Assembly (NCBI RefSeq): GCF_004363235.1
Contig: NZ_SNYW01000008.1
Span: forward strand, 124,001-188,000
Length of the DNA stretch: 64,000 nucleotides
Reading direction: 5' to 3'
From: Dongia mobilis
GTDB lineage: Bacteria; Pseudomonadota; Alphaproteobacteria; Dongiales; Dongiaceae
Under the pieces are notes generated by a model. The model saw nothing but the letters and a program-made list of their open reading frames with translations. It ran no database searches and was not told the DNA's origin. The translations under genes and the position numbers were made by a program. This document shows, one piece after another, positions 26,048 through 34,447 of the stretch (within the stretch, counting starts at the first letter, position 1; each line of letters begins with the position of its first letter).

Positions 26048-26476
26048 ATGGACTGGATTGCCTTCGACCCCTTGCGCGCCCTGCTGGGCGGCGCCCTCAT
26101 CGGCTTTGCTGCCTTCATGCTGATGCTGCGCCTCGGGCGCATCGCCGGGGTGAGCGGTATCCTCGCCCAGGGCGTCTTCGGCGCGGGCGACGAGCGCAGC
26201 TGGCGCCTCGCCTTCCTCGGCGGCATCGTACTGGGTGCCATCGCCATGGCCTATGCGCTGGGCGGCTTCCAGCCGGTCTTCAGCGGCGGCTGGCCGGTCC
26301 TTGTCATCGGCGGCCTGCTGGTGGGCTTCGGCACGCGGCTGGGCTCGGGCTGCACCAGCGGCCACGGCATCTGCGGCCTGGCGCGCTTCTCCAAGCGCTC
26401 GCTGGCGGCGACCCTTACCTTCATGGCCGTCGCCATCGCGACCGTCTTCGTCATGCGCCACGTCATCGCTGGGTGA
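26048..26476 (+). CDS. YeeE/YedE-family sulfur transporter half (PmpA-like)
   Basis: 142 residues, about four membrane segments. It contains GSGCTSGHGICGLAR, the signature with a conserved cysteine that relays thiosulfate or sulfane sulfur through YeeE-type channels. It is one of a split pair, the second half being the next gene. It begins 1 nt after the ArsR stop (TGAGATG) and ends in a GTGA overlap with the second half, so the three are one operon. It likely exports or imports sulfur species when sulfide stress inactivates the repressor. Confidence 0.88.
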   Translation: MDWIAFDPLRALLGGALIGFAAFMLMLRLGRIAGVSGILAQGVFGAGDERSWRLAFLGGIVLGAIAMAYALGGFQPVFSGGWPVLVIGGLLVGFGTRLGSGCTSGHGICGLARFSKRSLAATLTFMAVAIATVFVMRHVIAG

Positions 26477-26481
26477 TCATC

Positions 26482-26925
26482 ATGCTGCGTCTCTTTTCCG
26501 CTCTCCTTGCCGGTTTCGCCCTCGGTGCCGGCCTCGTCCTCTCCGGCATGGCCAACCCGCAGAAGGTGCTGGCCTTCCTCGACCTCGCCGCCATTGCCAG
26601 CGGCGGCTGGGATCCCAGCCTCGCCCTGGTCATGGCGGGTGCCCTCGCCGTGGCCGTGCCCGGCTTTGCCTGGCTGCGGCGCCTGGAGAAGCCGGCGCTG
26701 GCCGACAGCTTCGCCTGGCCACAGGCGACCCGGATCGACCGCCCGCTCATCGCGGGCAGCGCCATCTTCGGTCTCGGCTGGGGTCTGGCCGGCATCTGCC
26801 CGGGTCCGGCGCTTGCCATTCTCGGCCTCGACGGCTATCAGGCCCTCGTCTTCTTCGCCGCCATGCTCGGCGGCATGGCGCTCCACCGCCTGACCGCCAA
26901 TCGCCCGGCCCTGCGGCAGGGTTGA
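26482..26925 (+). CDS. YeeE/YedE-family sulfur transporter half (DUF6691, PmpB-like)
   Basis: 147 residues, about four hydrophobic helices. The conserved LVLSGMANPQKVLAFLDL near the N-terminus and GLGWGLAGICPGPAL with the functional cysteine in the second half are typical of the DUF6691 partner of PmpA. An upstream GTG at 26473, overlapping the previous stop, is an alternative start adding three residues. It functions together with the previous gene as a split YeeE-like transporter. Confidence 0.87.
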   Translation: MLRLFSALLAGFALGAGLVLSGMANPQKVLAFLDLAAIASGGWDPSLALVMAGALAVAVPGFAWLRRLEKPALADSFAWPQATRIDRPLIAGSAIFGLGWGLAGICPGPALAILGLDGYQALVFFAAMLGGMALHRLTANRPALRQG

Positions 26926-26950
26926 GCCGGCCGCATTTCCGGAGCCTTGC

Positions 26951-27568
26951 ATGTTCTATGAACCGCGCCTCGACAACAGCGGCCTTGCCATCGACCCCCT
27001 GAAGGCGCTGGTGGTGCCGCGGCCGATCGCCTGGGTCAGCAGCGTCGACCTCGCGGGCCGCGTCAACCTGGCGCCGTTCAGCTTCTTCAACCTGGTGGCC
27101 GAGGCGCCGCCGATCGTGGTCTTCGCCCCCTATGGCCGCAAGCGGAATGGCGAGATCAAGGACACCAAGGTCAATATCGAGGCGGTCGGCGCCTTCGTCG
27201 TCCACCTTGCCACCTGGGACCTGCGCGAGGCGATGAACGCCAGTTCGGCGCAGCTTCCCCACGGCACTGACGAGGCGGCGCTGGCCGGCCTCGAAATGGT
27301 GCCTTCGCGCCTGGTCGCGGCACCGCGCCTTGCCGCAGCACCGGTCGCGCTCGAATGCCGCTACCTGAAGACGACCGATCTCCCCAGCCTTGATCCCGAT
27401 GAACCCAATGGTGTCATCTTCGGCGAGGTGGTCGGCATCCATATCGATGACGGGCTCATCACCGCCGAGGGGCGCGTCGACATCGCGCGGGCCAAACCGA
27501 TCGCGCGGCTGGGCTATTCACTCTATGCCGCGGTGACGGAAACCTTCCGCATGACGCGGCCGGACTGA
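26951..27568 (+). CDS. Flavin reductase-like domain protein
   Basis: 205 residues, the FMN-binding split-barrel of the DIM6/NTAB family. LVVPRPIAWVSSVD near residue 20 and NLAPFSFFNLVAEAPPIVVF around 39-58 form the flavin-binding strands. Relatives act as flavin reductases for two-component monooxygenases or as flavin-binding oxidoreductases. GGAG precedes the ATG. It starts 25 nt after the sulfur-transport pair and may belong to the same transcript, suggesting a link to sulfur or redox stress, which is inference. Confidence 0.85.
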   Translation: MFYEPRLDNSGLAIDPLKALVVPRPIAWVSSVDLAGRVNLAPFSFFNLVAEAPPIVVFAPYGRKRNGEIKDTKVNIEAVGAFVVHLATWDLREAMNASSAQLPHGTDEAALAGLEMVPSRLVAAPRLAAAPVALECRYLKTTDLPSLDPDEPNGVIFGEVVGIHIDDGLITAEGRVDIARAKPIARLGYSLYAAVTETFRMTRPD

Positions 27569-27606
27569 ACGCCGCTACCGCCCGCGTCCGCCATCAGTCC
27601 AGCCCG

Positions 27607-28494
27607 CTACCAAACAAGATAGGGCAGTGCATGGGTAGGGCTCGGCGCCCCCGCCGTGATGCGCGCCAGTGCGGCGCGATCGATGGCGCCATCGCGCAGC
27701 AATTCGCCATGATGGATGCCGCCGGCGATCAGCAGCGAGCGGGCGCCGATGCCGGCAGCCCCCGCCACATCGGTGCGCAGCGCATCGCCGATACCAAGGA
27801 CGCAAGCCGGATCGCTGATGCCGAGATCCGCCATGACGCGGCGATAGATGCCGGGATAGGGCTTGCCCTCGATCAGGATGGTCCCGCCCCGCCGGCGATA
27901 CTCCTCGGCGATGGCCCCGGCACAGATTTCCTCGATCCCGCCGCGATGCACGATGAGATCCGGGTTGGCGCAGATCATCGGCAGTCCGCGCGCCAGCGCC
28001 CGCGCCAACAGGGAATCGAAATCCGCCACCCGCACGCTTTCGTCGGCAACGCCGAAGACGATGGTGAAATCGGCCATCTCGATGTCATCGGTAAAGGCGC
28101 AATCGGTGCCGCCGAAGTAGCCCCTGTCCTCGACCGCGCCGATGGCAAGGGCGCGGCGGCCCAGCGCGCGATAGGCTGCCTCCGCGCGTATCGCCAGATG
28201 CCGCCAGATCATCTCGCCCGAAGTATAGATGCCGGCATAGAGATCCGCGCCGATGCCCATCTCCTCAAGCCGCGGCACCACGCGCGCGATGCGCCGGGGC
28301 GCATTCGAGACCAGCGCCACGGCGATGCCCCGCTCTTTCAGGCGACGGAGCGCGTCGAGGGCGGCCGGATAGACCCTGACCCCGTCATGCATGCAACCCC
28401 ATAGATCCATGACGACAAGCTCGAGGCCGTCGGCAATGGCGCCGAGCCCCGTCGGAAAGGTGGTGGCGGGATGGGCAATCGTTGAATCTGTCAT
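27607..28494 (-). CDS. HAD-superfamily hydrolase, class IIA (NagD-like sugar phosphatase)
   Basis: 295 residues. Motif I is present as MDLWGCMHDG, with the second aspartate of DxD replaced by Trp-Gly-Cys as in the TIGR01459-like alphaproteobacterial branch. ALVSNAPRR is motif II and GIGDALRTDVAGA is motif IV. Class IIA cap domains dephosphorylate sugar phosphates or nucleotides. A substitution in motif I would be expected to alter catalysis, so activity is uncertain. It starts 5 nt after the stop of the TipF-like gene and is presumably co-transcribed. Confidence 0.82.
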   Translation of the reverse strand: MTDSTIAHPATTFPTGLGAIADGLELVVMDLWGCMHDGVRVYPAALDALRRLKERGIAVALVSNAPRRIARVVPRLEEMGIGADLYAGIYTSGEMIWRHLAIRAEAAYRALGRRALAIGAVEDRGYFGGTDCAFTDDIEMADFTIVFGVADESVRVADFDSLLARALARGLPMICANPDLIVHRGGIEEICAGAIAEEYRRRGGTILIEGKPYPGIYRRVMADLGISDPACVLGIGDALRTDVAGAAGIGARSLLIAGGIHHGELLRDGAIDRAALARITAGAPSPTHALPYLVW

Positions 28495-28499
28495 GATAC

Positions 28500-29894
28500 C
28501 TATGGTGCGATGTTGGCGCCGCTGCGGGCGAGGCGCGGCTCGCCGAACAGATAGCCCTGGCCGAAATCGAGGTTGAGGTCGAGCAGCTCGAGCAGCATCG
28601 GCTCGGACTCGATGTGGTCGGCGATGAGATCGACAGCGAAGGAATCCAGCATGCGCTTGAAATCCTCGGGGTCCTCGCCCAGCGCCCCGGCGCGCGCCGC
28701 GGCGATGAGGCGTTCGGCCTCGATCTTCATGAAGCGGAAATGGCGGCTGGAGAGCACCGCCGGGTTGATGTCGAAATGCGTCACCTGGTCGAGGCTGAAG
28801 CGATAGCCGAGCTGCGCCAGGCGCTCGAGATCGCCCAAGAGCGCGTCGTCGGCCGAATCCATCGTCCGCTGCGAGAACTCGAACACGATGGCCGGGGCCA
28901 GTTCGGCATTCTGCGCCATCAGGTTGATGAATTCGCGGAAGAAGGCGCGGTCGGCCAGGGTATGGTGCGAAATGTTGAGGAAGAAGCCGACGGCGGCATT
29001 GGACTTCCTTATGCGCCGCAGGGTCTGGATGCAGCGGAACAGCAGCATGTTGTCGATCGCCGTTACCAGGCCGTGGCGCTCGGCCAGCTCGATATATTGT
29101 TCGGGAATGAGCACGCGGCCATCCGCCACGCGGATGCGCGAGAAGCATTCGAAATAGCGCCGCTTTCTCTGCGGCAGGCTGACGATGGGCTGCAGGGCAA
29201 GCTCGACGCCGCTCTCGCGCAGCCCGTCGCGCAGCGCATCCAGGATCTCGCCCTCGCCAAGATCATAGGCGACCGGCGGCATCGGCAGGCTGGCATTGCT
29301 GCCGGCACCGGCGCCGGTGCCGGCAGTTGGTGGCGGCGCTGGTTGGCGCAGCGGCTGGTCGAGGGGGATGGCCCTTTCTTCCTGTCCGTCGCCGCCGTTG
29401 CGCGCCTTCTCAACCACCAGCTTCGGCCCCGGTGCTGCCGGTATCGCTGCCGTCGCCTGGGCGGCCTGTGGCTTCGACGCGCCGGATGCGGCCGATGCCG
29501 CGCCCGGCCTGGTGCGCGAGCTGTAGAGCTGTTCGATCAATTGCTGCAGCACCTTCACCTCGGCGACGACGCCGCCGACATCCTGCGCCGGTTCCTTGGC
29601 GAGGTTGGCAAGCGTCGCGCGCAGCTGCAGCAGATCGTCCTCGATGCGTCGCTGGTCGCGCAGGATCGCCTCGAGCTGGCGGGCGAGGGTGGCAAGCGAA
29701 CTCTCCTGCCGGCGCGCGCGGCTGCCGGCGAGGGCCGATTGATGCGAGAGGCCGCCGGCCAGGAAGACGAAGCCGCCGGCGATGGCGCCGAGGATCGGCG
29801 AAACGCTGGGCACGAATTGCGGCAGCCAGATGGCAAGGCCCACGGCCGCCAGCACATAAAGCAGGAAAAGCAGGAAGTTCCCCGAGCGCTTCAT
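28500..29894 (-). CDS. TipF-like membrane protein with degenerate EAL domain
   Basis: 464 residues. Two closely spaced membrane helices are at about 5-48, a coiled coil at about 60-125, an Ala/Pro-rich linker at about 130-205 and a C-terminal EAL-fold domain. The EAL signature reads ECF (RRYFECFSR), and the DDFG region reads LDQVTHFDI, so phosphodiesterase catalysis is unlikely. This layout matches TipF, a c-di-GMP-binding factor that positions the flagellum in Caulobacter. No flagellar genes are in the window. It likely functions as a c-di-GMP receptor in polar flagellar assembly. Confidence 0.75.
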   Translation of the reverse strand: MKRSGNFLLFLLYVLAAVGLAIWLPQFVPSVSPILGAIAGGFVFLAGGLSHQSALAGSRARRQESSLATLARQLEAILRDQRRIEDDLLQLRATLANLAKEPAQDVGGVVAEVKVLQQLIEQLYSSRTRPGAASAASGASKPQAAQATAAIPAAPGPKLVVEKARNGGDGQEERAIPLDQPLRQPAPPPTAGTGAGAGSNASLPMPPVAYDLGEGEILDALRDGLRESGVELALQPIVSLPQRKRRYFECFSRIRVADGRVLIPEQYIELAERHGLVTAIDNMLLFRCIQTLRRIRKSNAAVGFFLNISHHTLADRAFFREFINLMAQNAELAPAIVFEFSQRTMDSADDALLGDLERLAQLGYRFSLDQVTHFDINPAVLSSRHFRFMKIEAERLIAAARAGALGEDPEDFKRMLDSFAVDLIADHIESEPMLLELLDLNLDFGQGYLFGEPRLARSGANIAP

Positions 29895-29969
29895 GGCTCT
29901 AGACCTATCCCGAGGCCGGGGGCGAAGCCACCGAAAAGTTGGCTGGCCCGGGGGTATCCGGCGGGTGCC

Positions 29970-31070
29970 TCAGCGATGGTCGGCACCGACCACCTCCGCG
30001 ACATGGCCGAAGCCGTCCTGCGCCAGCAGCGCCGGCAATTCCCTGGCGATGCGCGCCGGCAGGCCGGGCCCTTCATAGACCAGCGCCGAATAAAGCTGCA
30101 CCAGACTGGCGCCGGCGCGGATCTTGGCATAGGCCTCGGCCGCACTGGCGATGCCGCCGACGCCGATCAATGGCAGCCGACCTTCGGTCAGGCGATACAT
30201 ATCGCGCAGCAGCGCGGTCGAGGGGCCGAACAGCGGCGCTCCGGAAAGGCCACCCGCCTCGTTCTGCCAGGCCGCGCCAATCTCTGCCGGGCGTTCGATC
30301 GTCGTATTGCTGATGATGAGCCCGTCGAGGCCGCGACTGGCATGGTTGCCACCGTGACGGCCGAGGGCCACCTCCGCGATATCGACGCGGTCCTCGGCGG
30401 TGAGGTCGGGTGCGATCTTCAGGAGCAGCGGCGGCCGCCCTCCGTTCGGCGCTACCGGCAATGCATCGCGCGCGGCACGCGCGCGATCGATCAGGGCGGC
30501 GAGCGGGGCGCGCCCCTGCAATGCGCGCAGCCCTGGCGTGTTGGGCGACGAGACGTTGATGACGAGATAATCGGCAAAGGGGCCGAGGCAGGCGATTCCC
30601 TTCTCGTAATCGGCGGCGGCATCCGCGGTTTCCTTGTTCTTGCCGAGATTGACGCCGACAATGCCCCCGGCGCGGTCGCGCGCGGCGAGGCGCGCCGCCA
30701 CCGCCTCCATGCCATCATTGTTGAAGCCCATGCGGTTGACGACGGCGCGCGCCTGCGGCAGGCGGAAGAGTCGCGGCCGCGGATTGCCGGCCTGGGGTAG
30801 CGGCGTGACACTGCCGATCTCGACGAAGCCGAAGCCGAGCCCGAGCGCGCCGGCATAACATTCCGCATTCTTGTCGAAGCCGGCGGCAAGGCCGATCGGA
30901 TTGGGGAAATGCCGGCCCCAGATACGCTGCGCCAGCATGGTATCGGCCGGCCGTTGGCCACCGGATCCGCAACCGGCCAGCGCGCGCACGGCGAGGCGAT
31001 GCGCGCGTTCGGCGTCGAGCCGGAACAGGAGCGGCCGCAGCAGCGGATAAAGGTCGGAAAGGCGGATCAT
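29970..31070 (-). CDS. pyrD: Dihydroorotate dehydrogenase (quinone), class 2
   Basis: 366 residues. The N-terminal amphipathic helices of class 2 enzymes (LYPLLRPLLFRLDAERAHRLAV) tether it to the inner membrane for ubiquinone reduction. GLAAGFDKNAE binds FMN, GSVTPLPQAGNPRPRLFRL is the classic signature, the catalytic Ser lies in NVSSPNTPGLR, and GVGGI in the C-terminal phosphate site. Fourth step of pyrimidine synthesis. The TipF-like gene follows 75 nt downstream on the same strand. Confidence 0.97.
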   Translation of the reverse strand: MIRLSDLYPLLRPLLFRLDAERAHRLAVRALAGCGSGGQRPADTMLAQRIWGRHFPNPIGLAAGFDKNAECYAGALGLGFGFVEIGSVTPLPQAGNPRPRLFRLPQARAVVNRMGFNNDGMEAVAARLAARDRAGGIVGVNLGKNKETADAAADYEKGIACLGPFADYLVINVSSPNTPGLRALQGRAPLAALIDRARAARDALPVAPNGGRPPLLLKIAPDLTAEDRVDIAEVALGRHGGNHASRGLDGLIISNTTIERPAEIGAAWQNEAGGLSGAPLFGPSTALLRDMYRLTEGRLPLIGVGGIASAAEAYAKIRAGASLVQLYSALVYEGPGLPARIARELPALLAQDGFGHVAEVVGADHR

Positions 31071-31578
31071 CTTTCTGCTGCCCGGATTGGATCACGCGGC
31101 ACACCCGCCGCTGGTGGCAGGGCGGCGGATGCTGGTGCGGCCTGGGCGATGCCCGGCGGCCGTCCGCACGAATGTTTGTATTCTAACATGTAGTGAAATT
31201 CCCAAGCAGCGTCGGTCTGCCGCGATCGCCCAGTTTTTTTTGGCTGGTTTCCAGCGTCGTCCAGTAATTCGGCTTTTCTTCCCATCATGCCTGCGAGTTA
31301 TTTACAACCAATTATCAGTAAATACCTTGTTCTTTCCTTGGGCGACCTGGGATAAAATGATTTTTGTCTTGGTTAGGAACGGGCATCGCTTCGGGGGGAG
31401 CGATGTGCGACAGGACAGCGAGCATACCCAGGTGCCATGCCTGAGTCGGACGCGGATCGCGTATGTCGGACAGGCGCAGGCAACAGGGATGCAATACTGG
31501 GAGAAGGCTTAGAAACGCTCGGAAACTGGGGCTGCAGGAAGCGAGTCGTATTCTGACGTAACGTTAGGAGACGCCATC
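31071..31578. promoter_or_regulatory. 508-nt intergenic region with AT-rich core and hairpin
   Basis: Lies between the divergent pyrD and S24-like regulator genes; no convincing ORF. It is conspicuously AT-richer between about 31170 and 31375, with a T8 run near 31235. A perfect 7-bp hairpin (CATCGCT / AGCGATG) spans 31384-31405, and TTGTTC (31327) with GATAAA (31351) might be a promoter reading toward the regulator. AGGAG at 31566-31570 is the ribosome site of the regulator. Nothing else is recognisable. Confidence 0.4.
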
Positions 31579-32274
31579 GTGACAGTTCCCATGCTGCAGC
31601 ATGCCGATGTTTGGCGCGGTATCGACCGGCTGGCCGCCAAGCACGGCCTTTCCGCTTCCGGTCTTGCCCGGCGTGCTGGGTTGGATCCGACCGCTTTCAA
31701 CCCGTCAAAGCGCATCACGCGCGAGGGACGGCCGCGCTGGCCCAGTACCGAATCCCTGTCGAAGATCCTGGCCGTCACCAGTGAACCCTTCATCGACTTC
31801 GTTCTCCTCACCGGCGCGCATGGCGGTGACGCGGTCAGCAACGGCCATGGCGGCGCGGAACTGGCGGAGCGGGGTGCTGCTGCGCGCGGCAGCCGCATCG
31901 TGCCCGTCCTGCCGCTGGAGCGGCTGGCCACCGAGCATTTCTCAGCGGCGGGGCAGCCGGTCGGCGCCGGCTGGGGCCATCTCGATTTCGACGGCAGTAT
32001 CGGCCGCGATGCCTTCGGCATCGAGATCAGCGGCAGCGAGTTCGATCCCGTCTACCGTGACGGCGATACGCTGATCGCCAGCACCGGGGCCGAGATCCGC
32101 CGCGGCGACCGGGTGGTGCTGGGGCTCGGCAGCGGCGGCATCCTGATCCGGCGGGTGGCGCGGCACGATGCCGATGGCTACTACACCGAATCGATCGGCC
32201 CGTCCGGCCGCGCGCAATTCCTCACCAATAGCGAAGTCCGCTTCGCCGCCCGCATCATCTGGGTCAGCCAGTAA
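31579..32274 (+). CDS. HTH plus S24-like repressor-type regulator
   Basis: 231 residues from a GTG with a strong AGGAG 8 nt upstream. The N-terminal helix-turn-helix (LAAKHGLSASGLARRAGLDPTAF) and the C-terminal LexA/S24-fold (ISGSEFDPVYRDGDTLIAS) have the layout of phage-type repressors. The Ser of the S24 site is retained (GSE), but the lysine position reads IRRVARH, so autoproteolysis is doubtful. Stand-alone proteins of this type are widespread in Rhodospirillales and are not in themselves signs of prophage; no phage genes are nearby. Confidence 0.8.
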   Translation: MTVPMLQHADVWRGIDRLAAKHGLSASGLARRAGLDPTAFNPSKRITREGRPRWPSTESLSKILAVTSEPFIDFVLLTGAHGGDAVSNGHGGAELAERGAAARGSRIVPVLPLERLATEHFSAAGQPVGAGWGHLDFDGSIGRDAFGIEISGSEFDPVYRDGDTLIASTGAEIRRGDRVVLGLGSGGILIRRVARHDADGYYTESIGPSGRAQFLTNSEVRFAARIIWVSQ

Positions 32275-32359
32275 CGCCGGACACTTTCATCCGACGCGAG
32301 TTCATGATATGTTCCATTCGGCCGCAAATGAGGATCCAGCGGCCGAAAGGGGGCAGGTC

Positions 32360-32746
32360 ATGCCGAACGACCATCCGATCGCCTTCAATCGCCCGGCAGC
32401 AGGGCCGACGGCAGCAGGGCCGATAGTGGCCACCCCACCGGCGCCCGGTCCAGCGACATCGGGCGACAGCGCAAAGTGCTACCCGGGCGCCATCGATGCC
32501 GGACTGGCTTTTGACATCCTGCCCTGGCTGGCTCGGCGGCAGGCCAGATTCGGCTCCGACGGCGCGGCGCGGCTTGCCGAACTTCACGCCCGGCGGCACG
32601 AGATCGACGGCATCAGCCGCCGCCTCGCCGCGGCGGCGCAAGATCGCTGCCGCGATGTCATGGCGGCGGAGGTGCAGGGCGCGCTGCGACAGCTGCGCCA
32701 GGCTAGCCTCACCCTCCTGGCCGAGATCGCCCGGTCGGGGAAATAA
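32360..32746 (+). CDS. Hypothetical protein with C-terminal helical region
   Basis: 128 residues. The first ~45 are Pro/Ala/Gly-rich and disordered-looking. The rest (about 50-126) is predicted helical with an Arg/Ala-rich heptad character (RLAELHARRHEIDGISRRLA). The ATG has AAAGGGGG upstream. No family recognised. It follows the S24-like regulator by 85 nt. Confidence 0.55.
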   Translation: MPNDHPIAFNRPAAGPTAAGPIVATPPAPGPATSGDSAKCYPGAIDAGLAFDILPWLARRQARFGSDGAARLAELHARRHEIDGISRRLAAAAQDRCRDVMAAEVQGALRQLRQASLTLLAEIARSGK

Positions 32747-32947
32747 CCGCAATCGCACCCCCCACCGGCGGCACCGGCAGCATCGTTGTCGCCCGGGCCA
32801 GGGATCCGGCATCCGGCGGGAATGCTTGACGGCATCCGAACGCCCGGCCTAGCGTTTTACCTGTCAATTCCACCGCGCCGGCCCGTCATGCCGGCCCGCC
32901 ATGCATTCATGGCGGTGATGTGGCGGCGGGGCAGAACGAGGTGCGCC

Positions 32948-33799
32948 ATGGATCAATGGCATTTCATCGACGGCAAATGGGTGACCGGCAATCCACCCCT
33001 GATGCGGGCCTTCGACCATGCCACCTGGCTGATGGGCGGCATCTTCGACGGGGCGCGCGCGTTCGACGGCGTCACCCCCGATCTCGACCTGCATTGCCGC
33101 CGCGCCGTGCGCTCGGCCGGCAATGTCGGCCTGCGCTCGCCCCTTTCCGCCGGCGAGATCGAGGAGATCTGCCGCGACGGCATCGCGCGTTTCCCGCGCG
33201 GCAGTCATCTTTACCTGCGCCCCTTCATGTGGTCCGAGGATGGCTGGATGGCGCCCGACCCGGCCAGCACGCGCATTTGCATTTCGGTGACCCTGACGCC
33301 GCTCCCCGAACCGAAACCCTGCCGTGTCATGATCTCGCGCTTCCGCCGCCCTTCGCCGGAAACGGCGCCGACCGATGCCAAGGCGGTCTGCCTCTATGCC
33401 CAGGCGGGGCGTGCCTCGGGCGAGGCGCGCGCCGCCGGCTTCGACGATGCGGTGATGCTGGACCCGCTCGGCAATGTGGCGGAATTCACCGGCTCCAATC
33501 TCTGGATCGCCAAGGACGGGGCCGCCTATACCCCGGCCCATAACGGCTGCTTCCTCAACGGCATCACGCGCCAGCGCCTCATTCGCCTGTTCATGGCCGC
33601 CGGCATCCCGGTCTATGAGCGCACGCTGTCGCCGGCCGATCTCATGGATGCCGATGAGATCTTCTCGACCGGCAATTTCGGCAAGGTGCTGCCGGTGACC
33701 GGCATCGGCGATCGCGATCTCGATTTGGGCCCGCTCTATCGCCGCGCGCGCCAGCTCTACATGGATTTCGCCCACGGCGATCTGCGCTCGGCGGCGTAG
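32948..33799 (+). CDS. Class IV PLP aminotransferase (branched-chain/D-amino acid type)
   Basis: 283 residues, fold type IV. DHATWLMGGIFDGARAF near the start, Lys145 (DAKAVCLYAQ) as the likely Schiff-base lysine, and Glu179 in AEFTGSNLWI binding the pyridine nitrogen. NGITRQRLIRL follows as in the family. Shorter than typical IlvE and with divergent substrate loops, so it could act on branched-chain or D-amino acids or related amines. It stands alone. Confidence 0.87.
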   Translation: MDQWHFIDGKWVTGNPPLMRAFDHATWLMGGIFDGARAFDGVTPDLDLHCRRAVRSAGNVGLRSPLSAGEIEEICRDGIARFPRGSHLYLRPFMWSEDGWMAPDPASTRICISVTLTPLPEPKPCRVMISRFRRPSPETAPTDAKAVCLYAQAGRASGEARAAGFDDAVMLDPLGNVAEFTGSNLWIAKDGAAYTPAHNGCFLNGITRQRLIRLFMAAGIPVYERTLSPADLMDADEIFSTGNFGKVLPVTGIGDRDLDLGPLYRRARQLYMDFAHGDLRSAA

Positions 33800-33910
33800 A
33801 CAGGCACCCCTCATCCCAGCCCCGCGCCCCGCACCATACCTGCGCCCCGCGATAGCGGGGAAAAGGTGCGGGCGAAGGGTGGTGGCAACCGCCAGTTCGT
33901 CGGCTTTGAT

Positions 33911-34321
33911 CTACAGCGTCATGTGGCGCGCGCGGGCGCCGCGTTCGATGGCGGCGGCGACCAGCTTGCCGACCTTCAGCTCATAGCGGATGAGGTCCAG
34001 CATGCGGGCCTCCTCCTGGCTAACCTTGCCATCGGCGGCGGCGACATCGCAGGCCAGCGCATAGGCGGTTTCGCGGAATCGCTCCGGCAGGTGGTCGGAA
34101 ATGGCCTTCAGCACACCGTCAAGGCCGTTCTTGCCGTTCAGCAGGTCGACGCAGGAGGCGGCGGTCTTGGCGATCTTGGCCTTGTCGAAATCGCGGAACA
34201 CCGGCAGGTGTCCGACCATGTCGCCGATCGACTGCATCTCGGCATCGGTCATGTCCCGATCCGCCGCCGACACCAGGATCATGGTGTAGATGAGGGCGGT
34301 GTGGTGGTTGATGCTCGCCAT
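33911..34321 (-). CDS. TerB-family tellurite-resistance-like protein
   Basis: 136 residues from the ATG at 34321; a longer reading upstream lacks family similarity. All-helical TerB/DjlA-type metal-binding fold with two acidic repeats: SAADRDMTDAE near 18-28 and VAAADGKVSQEE near 96-107. These are the paired Asp/Glu metal sites. Function in single-gene alphaproteobacterial copies is unknown; tellurite resistance itself should not be assumed. Confidence 0.85.
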   Translation of the reverse strand: MASINHHTALIYTMILVSAADRDMTDAEMQSIGDMVGHLPVFRDFDKAKIAKTAASCVDLLNGKNGLDGVLKAISDHLPERFRETAYALACDVAAADGKVSQEEARMLDLIRYELKVGKLVAAAIERGARARHMTL

Positions 34322-34447
34322 GGCGAAAATCCTGTCGGCTGAAAATGGGAAGGCTCGCGGCGGCTGCCGGAACGGCGCCACAATAGCGGCGGGCGGATAT
34401 CCGCTCAAGCCCCCGGAAAACGGCCGGAATCAGGCAAAATCCGCGAC

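Noticed and set aside
28614-30800. 728-codon plus-strand frame across the TipF-like and pyrD genes
   Set aside because: It overlaps two clear genes on the other strand and shows no recognisable domain.
31579-32274. Prophage remnant
   Set aside because: Apart from the repressor-like fold there are no integrase, structural or lysis genes and no attachment repeats nearby.
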